This document shows, one piece after another, positions 18,831 through 23,769 of a stretch of 23,769 bases of DNA. Where the stretch lies: NCBI GenBank assembly GCA_946887045.1, contig CAMPKC010000067.1, forward strand, positions 1-23,769. Direction: 5' to 3'. How positions within the stretch are numbered: position 1 is the stretch's first letter; every line of letters starts with the position of its first letter. The position numbers and the translations under genes are program-made. Source of the stretch: an uncultured Sphingobacteriaceae bacterium (GTDB lineage Bacteria; Bacteroidota; Bacteroidia; Sphingobacteriales; Sphingobacteriaceae). Below the pieces are notes generated by a model. It was given only the letters and a program-made list of their open reading frames with translations, did no database searches and was not told where the DNA came from.

Positions 18831-18956
18831 ATCCGAAAAATTAACATTAATTTGTATCTACGTATAAATATAGCCTGGTACTTACGCGAAGGGGGTTAAT
18901 AAGGATAAGGGAAGGCTCAGCTATATTGGATATTTGCGCATATGCGTAAACATAAT

Positions 18957-18965
18957 CGTTAGCTG
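18957..18965 (+). repeat. right-end core of a palindromic cassette element
   Basis: CGTTAGCTG matches the right end CGTTGGCTG of the full element at 19586-19719 and is the complement of its left end CAGCTAAC. It sits 20 bases before the lipoprotein start, the same position the 19711 core holds relative to the DUF2199 gene. No full left arm is clear upstream, although TTACGC/GCGTAA (about 18882 and 18943) could pair. Confidence 0.4.
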
Positions 18966-18984
18966 TAATGCAAACAAAATCGAC

Positions 18985-19575
18985 ATGACCAAAATGACAA
19001 CCCTTCTTTTACTTTTGGCTTCAATAGGTTGTGGTAACAATCATTCCAAATCCACTAAAACAGTCGACCTCGTGCCGACCAGTTCCTCAATAAAAGAAAG
19101 TGCCACTGACCTGTTAGAAGTTCTCGACATGGACTCTATTGTGATTAACGAAAAGTTTCGTTTTCAAACATCTCGATCAAAATTAAGAGAACATCTTGGA
19201 AAATCAGACAGTACAATCAAGGCAAATTATGATTGTGGTGGTTACTTTGACGTCGGAGATGTGTCAGTTGATTATTACGGGTCTTCAAGCTTCGAGACCT
19301 CCATGGAAAAAACTGTCGTTAGAAATATAAATTTCCAAGACGGGAGATTTACGGTCAAAGCAGGCAACATAATTTTTAATAAAAACACAACACTGACAGC
19401 CATAAAGGATGCTTTTCCGGCTTCAGCCAAAAAATCCTACTTATGGAAGGATGTTAGTGATAATAAAGAGTATACCGTTGTTAGACTATTACCAAAGTTA
19501 AATTACGATGATCAATGGGTTCTTAAGTTTTACAATGGAAAACTTATTGATATGGAATATTGGATACCTTGTTAA
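18985..19575 (+). CDS. hypothetical lipoprotein
   Basis: The product is 196 residues from the ATG at 18985 (MTKMTTLLLLLASIGCGNN); another ATG lies three codons later. A short hydrophobic signal ends in SIGC, giving a lipidated Cys. The mature protein is mixed alpha/beta with a CG pair (NYDCGGYFDVGDVSVDYYGS) and ends YNGKLIDMEYWIPC. The layout, with a repeat of strands and a calculated-change style C terminus, is common among cassette-borne lipoproteins, but I recognise no family. It is a single-gene unit bounded by palindromic cores at 18957 and 19586. The region appears more AT-rich than the tam genes. Confidence 0.7.
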   Translation: MTKMTTLLLLLASIGCGNNHSKSTKTVDLVPTSSSIKESATDLLEVLDMDSIVINEKFRFQTSRSKLREHLGKSDSTIKANYDCGGYFDVGDVSVDYYGSSSFETSMEKTVVRNINFQDGRFTVKAGNIIFNKNTTLTAIKDAFPASAKKSYLWKDVSDNKEYTVVRLLPKLNYDDQWVLKFYNGKLIDMEYWIPC

Positions 19576-19585
19576 AAATGCACAA

Positions 19586-19719
19586 CAGCTAACACAGGCT
19601 CTTGCAAAAATGGCGGGTGACGTTTATCTCGAAATTTTCTACATTTAACTAAGTTTGGTGCCGGGCGACAATGAAGTGCTTTCTATCCGCCATCTTCGCA
19701 AAGCCCTAACCGTTGGCTG
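19586..19719. repeat. full-length attC-like imperfect palindromic element
   Basis: Left end CAGCTAACA (19586-19594) and TTGCAAAAATGGCGG (19602-19616) pair with CCGCCATCTTCGCAA (19687-19701) and CGTTGGCTG (19711-19719), with unpaired bases between the boxes. Folded, a single strand makes a long bulged hairpin of the kind recognised by integron integrases. The internal loop holds TTCTACATTTAAC and AAGTTTGGTGCC (19637-19662), shared in variant form with the elements at 6880 and 21084. The left and right ends are not the textbook RYYYAAC/GTTRRRY, so I call it attC-like only. Confidence 0.6.
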
Positions 19720-19742
19720 CTACTTAACATACGACCTACCCT

Positions 19743-20283
19743 ATGAAACTATTTTCATTCTTTAAGAAAAAGGAGTCTAAGGACGTTTATAAATGCTCTT
19801 GCTGTGGACAAATTTATGACGAACTACCTTTATGTTTTGGCGCTGATTTCCCTAACTTTTACTATTCAATTCCTGTTGAGCAACGAGCACAAAGAACTGA
19901 AAAAACCGAAAGTCTGTGTGTAATTGACGAGAAACACTTTTTTGTTCGAGGGCGGTTAACGATTCCGATAGTCGACCATTCTGAAAATTTGGCCTGGAAC
20001 GTATGGAGATAATTTCGCAAGAGTAAATGACTTGTGGAATGATCCAAAAAGGGTGAATGAAGAACCGTACTTTGGATGGTTCGAAACAGTAATTCCGACT
20101 TATAACAATACTATTAATATTAAGACATTAATTCATACAGAACCAGTTGGACTTATTCCAACGGTTGAAATTATAGAAGAAAATCATCAATTAAGAAAAG
20201 ACCAACAAGAAGGAATAACTTTGAAAAGAGCAGTTGAAATTGTTGATAGTGTAATGAAAGACCAACATCACATCGATGATTAA
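19743..20283 (+). pseudogene. DUF2199 protein broken by a small deletion
   Basis: The first part (19743-20012, 89 residues) begins MKLFSFFKKKESKDVYKCSC and continues with CGQIYDELPLCFGADFPNFY, YSIPVEQRAQR and CVIDEKHFFVRGRLTIPI, the DUF2199 N-terminal pattern with a CxxC pair. It ends prematurely after LAWNVW. The second part resumes in another frame at about 20005 with GDNFARVNDLWNDPKR, EEPYFGWFETVIPTYNNTIN and LIHTEPVGLIPTVEI, the family's C-terminal half, and runs to the stop at 20281-20283. Compared with intact members about four residues (usually VSLS-like) are missing at the junction, consistent with a deletion of about 14 bases between two GG pairs at TGG|GGA. The function of DUF2199 is unknown. 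Confidence 0.75.
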
Positions 20284-20302
20284 TACAGACATAGAAAAGC
20301 AG

Positions 20303-20346
20303 CAGCCAACATCGGGTTCAAGTTATGCCTGGGCAACGTGGCATAA
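20303..20346. repeat. short, internally deleted palindromic cassette element
   Basis: CAGCCAACA (20303-20311) is the left-end core; AAGTTATGCC (20320-20329) looks like the internal AAGTTTGGTGCC with bases lost; and TTATGCC (20323-20329) pairs with GGCATAA (20340-20346) across a 10-base loop. It separates the DUF2199 pseudogene from the methyltransferase where the other gene borders carry full elements. Confidence 0.4.
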
Positions 20347-20390
20347 TTGCGAGATTTTGGAAGATAAATTTTACGTATAATAAAAATAAA

Positions 20391-20999
20391 ATGGCAGAAT
20401 TTTGGGAAGAAGCATTTAAAGACAAGCAGGAAATGTGGGGTTTAAAACCTGCAAAATCCGCTGTTCTCACAAAAGACTTTTTTGTTGAGCATAAAGTAAG
20501 AAATGTGCTTATTCCAGGCATTGGATACGGACGAAATGCTCAGATTTTTACAGACAACGGAATGACCGTAACAGGAATTGAAATTTCACAGACAGCCATT
20601 GATTTAGCTAAAAAATACTTTGGAAAAGATTTGACAATTTACCACGGCTCTGTAACCGAAATGCCTTTTGACAACAATTTATATGACGGGATATTTTGCT
20701 ACGGACTAATTTATTTGTTGGACAAAGACGAAAGGGAAAAACTAATCCAGGACTGTTTTAACCAATTGACAGAAAATGGATTTATGGTTTTTACGGCAAT
20801 TACGAAAGATGCTGAAACTTACGGTCTGGGAACTCAAATAAGTAAAGACCAATTTGAAATGTTTGGCGGAGTAAAAATTTTCTTTTACGACAAAGAAACT
20901 ATAGAAGAAGATTTTGGAAATGCAGGACTTTTTGAAGTAACTGAAGTGGTTGAAAATTATCCGTTTCATTTAATAAAATGCAGAAAGAACCTAACATAA
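20391..20999 (+). CDS. class I SAM-dependent methyltransferase
   Basis: A 202-residue protein. The ATG at 20391 (MAEFWEEAFKDKQEMWGLKP) is the natural start of this family; the frame also runs 22 codons upstream through the repeat. SAM-binding motif I is VLIPGIGYGRNAQIF with the acidic end of strand two at VTGIEIS; post-motif text is IYHGSVTEMPFDNNLYDGIF and YGLIYLLDKDER. The compact size and the WGLKPAKS start resemble Methyltransf_11/TPMT-like small-molecule methyltransferases, some of which act on thiols, tellurite or similar; the substrate cannot be read. It is a single-gene unit between elements at 20303 and 21027. Confidence 0.85.
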   Translation: MAEFWEEAFKDKQEMWGLKPAKSAVLTKDFFVEHKVRNVLIPGIGYGRNAQIFTDNGMTVTGIEISQTAIDLAKKYFGKDLTIYHGSVTEMPFDNNLYDGIFCYGLIYLLDKDEREKLIQDCFNQLTENGFMVFTAITKDAETYGLGTQISKDQFEMFGGVKIFFYDKETIEEDFGNAGLFEVTEVVENYPFHLIKCRKNLT

Positions 21000-21026
21000 T
21001 GACAAGAAAAACGCACCATAGCAGCA

Positions 21027-21140
21027 CATAACGCAAGCAGGGGTCGAGCTTCTATGAAAGTGAAGTGCATCCAGACTCTGTACTTCTAATTAAGTTTAGT
21101 GCTAAAAATCCCTGCCGGCGTGTAGTTGAAAAACGTTATG
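21027..21140. repeat. full-length attC-like imperfect palindromic element
   Basis: CATAACG (21027-21033) pairs with CGTTATG (21134-21140), and GCAGGG (21037-21042) with CCCTGC (21110-21115), leaving an asymmetric spacer on the right arm. The internal core TTCTAATTAAGTTTAGTGCT (21084-21103) is the best copy of the motif shared with the elements at 6825 and 19586. It lies between the methyltransferase and the convergent end of the redox unit. Confidence 0.6.
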
Positions 21141-21172
21141 GCAACTTTACAAATACCCCTCATCGGACAGAC

Positions 21173-22174
21173 CTATTTGACTTTGACAATGACTTTTCCT
21201 TTTGCACGACCACTTGCGACATAAGACATTGCTTCGTTAATATCTTCAAACGGAAAAACCTTATCAACGACAGGACGAATAACATCGGTCTCTATCAACT
21301 TTCCAATTTCTAACAACTGCTTCCCATTGGCTTGCATAAACAGAAACGAATAATCAATACCAAGTTTCTTCGCTTGACTTCTGACTTTTCTACTTAAAAA
21401 GAAGATGGCTATTTTCATCAACCACGATAAACCGATTTCTTTTGCAAAAGCCATATCAGGCGGACCTGAAATGGAAATGACTTTTCCGCCCGATTTCACT
21501 AATCGCAAAGACTTTTCCAATGTTTTTTCGTCCTGACTGTTCAACACCAAATCATACTCTTTGAGTATCGTTTCAAAATCTTGTGTCTTGTAATCAATCG
21601 CAATATCAGCACCCAAACTTTTGACCAGCTGAAAATTATCGGCACTAGTAGTTGTGGCGACAGTTGCACCCAAATGCTTCGCGAGCTGAATAGCAATAGT
21701 TCCGACACCACCCGAACCTGCCTGAATAAAAACTTTCTGACCCTTTTTGAGATTTGCATTTTCAACAAACGCTTGCCAAACCGTTAACGCAACTAGCGGA
21801 ATGGAAGCCGCCTGTTCCATTGAAACATTTTTGGGTTTCAGGGCAACATCGTGTTCATCAATAGCAATGTATTCGGCAAAAGTGCCAATCCGAAAATCGG
21901 CAGGACGGGCAAACACTTCATCACCAACTTTGTAACGACTGACTTTTGAGCCGACTTTTATTACTATTCCAGCAACATCGTGTCCTAAAATCAACGGAAA
22001 TTTGTAAGGAAGTAACAGCTTAAACTCACCATCTTTTAGCTTGACATCTAATTGATTGATACTGGCCGAATGGACTTCAATTAACACATCATTTTCTTTA
22101 ACAACAGGTTCCGGAAGTTCAACAAGTTGTAATTTATCTTCCCTGCTGTATCGATTTATTGTGTATGCTTTCAT
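21173..22174 (-). CDS. NADP-dependent oxidoreductase, zinc-independent MDR (quinone oxidoreductase-like)
   Basis: A 333-residue medium-chain dehydrogenase/reductase. The GroES-like N-terminal domain has LILGHDVAGIVIKVGSKVSR and YKVGDEVFAR; the Rossmann domain has the nucleotide-binding AGSGGVGTIAIQLAKHLGA. The structural-zinc cysteine lobe is absent, which places it with the zinc-independent quinone oxidoreductase branch that reduces quinones or enones with NADPH. It is the second gene of a minus-strand operon; its ATG overlaps the TGA of the SDR gene (ATGA at 22171-22174), a sign of translational coupling. Probably under control of the divergent HxlR regulator. Confidence 0.9.
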   Translation of the reverse strand: MKAYTINRYSREDKLQLVELPEPVVKENDVLIEVHSASINQLDVKLKDGEFKLLLPYKFPLILGHDVAGIVIKVGSKVSRYKVGDEVFARPADFRIGTFAEYIAIDEHDVALKPKNVSMEQAASIPLVALTVWQAFVENANLKKGQKVFIQAGSGGVGTIAIQLAKHLGATVATTTSADNFQLVKSLGADIAIDYKTQDFETILKEYDLVLNSQDEKTLEKSLRLVKSGGKVISISGPPDMAFAKEIGLSWLMKIAIFFLSRKVRSQAKKLGIDYSFLFMQANGKQLLEIGKLIETDVIRPVVDKVFPFEDINEAMSYVASGRAKGKVIVKVK

Positions 22175-22977
22175 TTTTTAAACTTGTTGACGTTTTTAAT
22201 TACAGAATTTTCAAAGGTTTTAAATGATAAATACTGTATTGCAGGGAATAACGAAGACCCTTTACCCACGGGGTTATTAAATTGGGGATTTTCATTTTCT
22301 ACCAATTTCAGCAGCGTTCCAACAACGGCAGTTGGCTCTTCCGATTTTGAAAATAAATCCTTCGTATAATCTTCAAGCGTGGTGCGATATTTATCGTAAT
22401 CACTTATTTTATTTTCTGCAACTTTTGAGTTTGTAATGATATTAGTTTTAAAGCCTACAGGTTCTACCATGCTTACTTTTATATTAAATTCATTTAGTTC
22501 AAAACGAAGAGCTTTGAAATAACCTTCTAATGCGTGCTTGGATGCAGCATAATAAGCCCCACCAGGAAGGCTGATTAAACCCATAATTGAACCTACTGTA
22601 ATTATTTTGCCAAAACGCTGATTTCTAAAATAAGGCAACAACTCGTTGGTCAGCATAACAGTTCCCCAAAAGTTGGTGTCCAATTGCTGTTTTCCTTGCG
22701 TTATAGTAGTCTCTTCGGCAAGTCCCGACAAATAAAATCCTGCATTATTTATCAAGACATCTAATTGTTTTATTTCGCTGAAAAGATGTTTGCTAAAATC
22801 TTTGATAGAATTCTCATCAGTAATGTCTAGCGCCAACATTTTAAAAGGCACAGCTGATTGTATTTTCTCAGGGCTTCGACTTGTGCCTATTACTTTGTAA
22901 CCCCTTTTGTGTAGCTCGTTTGCAAGTAGCAAACCAAAGCCTGAAGATGCTCCTGTTACTAAAATATTCTTTTCCAT
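22171..22977 (-). CDS. SDR family NAD(P)-dependent oxidoreductase
   Basis: A 268-residue classical short-chain dehydrogenase. It shows the cofactor motif VTGASSGFG (TGxxxGxG), the NNAG motif, the catalytic Ser in VGSIMG and the YxxxK in YYAASKHALEGY. The substrate is unknown; this subgroup is often annotated as acting on aldehydes or ketones. The ATG at 22977 (MEKNILVTGAS) is preferred; an in-frame ATG at 22992 adds five residues, and the frame runs further up through the operator. It is the first gene of the operon with the MDR gene, with a TATATTTG promoter about 53 bases upstream. Confidence 0.88.
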   Translation of the reverse strand: MEKNILVTGASSGFGLLLANELHKRGYKVIGTSRSPEKIQSAVPFKMLALDITDENSIKDFSKHLFSEIKQLDVLINNAGFYLSGLAEETTITQGKQQLDTNFWGTVMLTNELLPYFRNQRFGKIITVGSIMGLISLPGGAYYAASKHALEGYFKALRFELNEFNIKVSMVEPVGFKTNIITNSKVAENKISDYDKYRTTLEDYTKDLFSKSEEPTAVVGTLLKLVENENPQFNNPVGKGSSLFPAIQYLSFKTFENSVIKNVNKFKK

Positions 22978-23018
22978 TTTTACTTGTTTCATTTTTTTAA
23001 TTTGTAAATTTGCTTGCG

Positions 23019-23067
23019 AATTGCAAGTACAAATATACAAACAACTTTCAAATTGCAAGTACTTTTG
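23019..23067. promoter_or_regulatory. divergent promoter region with repeated operator candidate
   Basis: AATTGCAAGTAC occurs twice as an exact 12-bp direct repeat (23019-23030, 23051-23062), 32 bases apart, about three helical turns. The left copy extends into CTTGC-N5-GCAAG, an inverted repeat. For the minus operon, TATATTTG (complement of 23030-23037) is a perfect -7 box with a TTG 18 bases upstream (complement of 23056-23058). For the plus gene, TACTTTTG (23060-23067) is a perfect -7 box only 8 bases before the ATG, so its transcript may be almost leaderless. Both repeats touch promoter elements, as expected for the HxlR protein repressing both directions. Confidence 0.6.
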
Positions 23068-23075
23068 AATAATTT

Positions 23076-23489
23076 ATGACAGACAATAAAAAAAGGTCAG
23101 ATTGTCCCGTTAGTTGCTCCCTTGATATTTGGGGCGACAAGTGGTCGTTGCTTATTGTGCGAGATTTAATATTCTCAAAACAATGCACTTATGGCGACTT
23201 TCTGAAATCGGACGAAAAAATTGCGACTAACATTTTGGCTTCACGACTTCAAACACTTGAAGAAAACGGCATAATTACCAAATCTGAGCACCCCGACAGC
23301 AAAGCGAAGGTCTTATACAAACTCACTCAAAAAGGCATTGACTTACTGCCTGTGATGATAGAAATAAACTTGTGGGCAGAGAAGTATTTTACGATACCAG
23401 CCGAACAAAAAGCAATGTTGAAGGAAGTAAAAAAAGACAAAGAAGCATTTATCAAAACAGCAAAAAAGAACTTGAAGAAAGCGGTTTGA
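23076..23489 (+). CDS. HxlR family winged-helix transcriptional regulator
   Basis: A 137-residue regulator with the family start CPVSCSLDIWGDKWSLLIVRDL and the winged helix CTYGDFLKSDEKIATNILASRLQTLEENGIITK, followed by a C-terminal dimer helix. Cys10 and Cys14 lie at the N terminus, and a third Cys at residue 37; N-terminal Cys in HxlR proteins such as YodB, HypR and QorR sense quinones, electrophiles or disulfide stress, so a similar switch is plausible here. It is divergent from an SDR and a quinone-oxidoreductase-like gene, the classic target arrangement. The C-terminal tail is Lys-rich. Confidence 0.9.
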   Translation: MTDNKKRSDCPVSCSLDIWGDKWSLLIVRDLIFSKQCTYGDFLKSDEKIATNILASRLQTLEENGIITKSEHPDSKAKVLYKLTQKGIDLLPVMIEINLWAEKYFTIPAEQKAMLKEVKKDKEAFIKTAKKNLKKAV

Positions 23490-23497
23490 AAAAAAAG

Positions 23498-23580
23498 CAG
23501 TCGCCAACAATACCTACTGTGGTCCATTGAGCGGAAACGGTCATCGTTCGCGTGCAGACATAAGGCCACTTCGTGAAATT
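23498..23580. repeat. possible degenerate palindromic cassette element
   Basis: GTCGCCAACA (23500-23509) matches the GCCAACA left end of the element at 20303, and GTGGTCC with GGCCAC (about 23519 and 23567) can pair. The rest is too diverged to align by eye. Its position right after the HxlR gene and before the next gene fits the pattern of the region. Confidence 0.3.
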
Positions 23581-23681
23581 CATTTGCGGCTCAAAAAAAC
23601 CTAAGTATCTTTAAATGACCTTTGAACTGTAAAAATCCGGCAATCGACCTAAACGACCTGAAAAACATCACTACCGAATAA

Positions 23682-23769
23682 ATGGACTTAATAGTCGAAC
23701 TAGCAATATCCTGGCTTTTACTATGGGTATTTAGAAAAGAAGACACCAGAGTATTAGGTCTCTTACCTT
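23682..23769 (+). CDS. likely CPBP-family intramembrane protease (3' partial)
   Basis: An ATG opens a frame that runs off the window after 29 full codons: MDLIVELAISWLLLWVFRKE then DTRVLGLLP. A hydrophobic helix followed by a charged turn and LGLLP is how many small CPBP (Abi) membrane proteases of Bacteroidota begin. The catalytic EExxxR motif would lie outside the window, so the family is inferred from the opening alone. It would be another single-gene unit of the accessory region. Confidence 0.45.
   Translation, partial: MDLIVELAISWLLLWVFRKEDTRVLGLLP

Noticed and set aside
20325..20390. N-terminal extension of the methyltransferase
   Set aside because: These codons run through the palindromic element and do not resemble the family; the ATG at 20391 matches the expected start.
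23327..23569. Minus-strand 80-residue frame
   Set aside because: Antisense shadow of the HxlR gene extending into the following palindromic region.

Overview
The window reads as chromosomal DNA of a member of the Bacteroidota, probably from the Sphingobacteriales side, though no taxonomic marker gene is present. The reasons are a propeller/Y_Y_Y hybrid histidine kinase, a TamB gene followed by a TamL-type lipoprotein form of the TamA/BamA barrel, near-absent Shine-Dalgarno sequences, promoter candidates with the Bacteroidota TAnnTTTG -7 box, and a GGAGGGG/CCCCTCC intergenic repeat that I recall as common in this phylum.

Left part (1-6600): the 3' three quarters or more of a membrane hybrid sensor kinase with two receivers; an intergenic repeat pair; on the minus strand a small lipoprotein and an AI-2E/PerM family permease; a short unassigned coding remnant; then a group of three small membrane proteins of unknown function (one on plus, two on minus), one of which looks like a periplasmic sensor domain on a single anchor with no output domain.

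Middle (6600-11320): a gene-poor stretch of about 740 bases holding a decayed palindromic repeat, a tRNA T-arm-like fragment and a 57-residue open frame; then a minus-strand pair, a DUF2339 multi-pass membrane protein overlapping a DUF3999 exported protein; then a structured, repeat-rich intergenic stretch upstream of tamB.

Envelope block (11325-18776): tamB (1681 residues, TTG start) and tamL (770 residues, lipoprotein, terminal aromatic residue), co-oriented 93 bases apart. Together they should form the inner-to-outer membrane TAM bridge. The block ends in a perfect 30-bp palindrome.

Right part (18830-23769): an accessory region of short, mostly single-gene units separated by imperfect palindromic elements with GCTAAC/GCCAAC-type left ends and CGTTAGC/CGTTGGC/CGTTATG right ends, resembling an integron-like cassette array without an integrase. 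The units carry a lipoprotein, a DUF2199 gene broken by a small deletion, a SAM-dependent methyltransferase, a three-gene redox unit (quinone-oxidoreductase-like MDR protein and SDR oxidoreductase divergent from an HxlR regulator, with a repeated operator candidate between them), and the start of a likely CPBP-family membrane protease cut by the window end. This region appears more AT-rich than the tam block. The palindromic element family is the observation I would follow up first.
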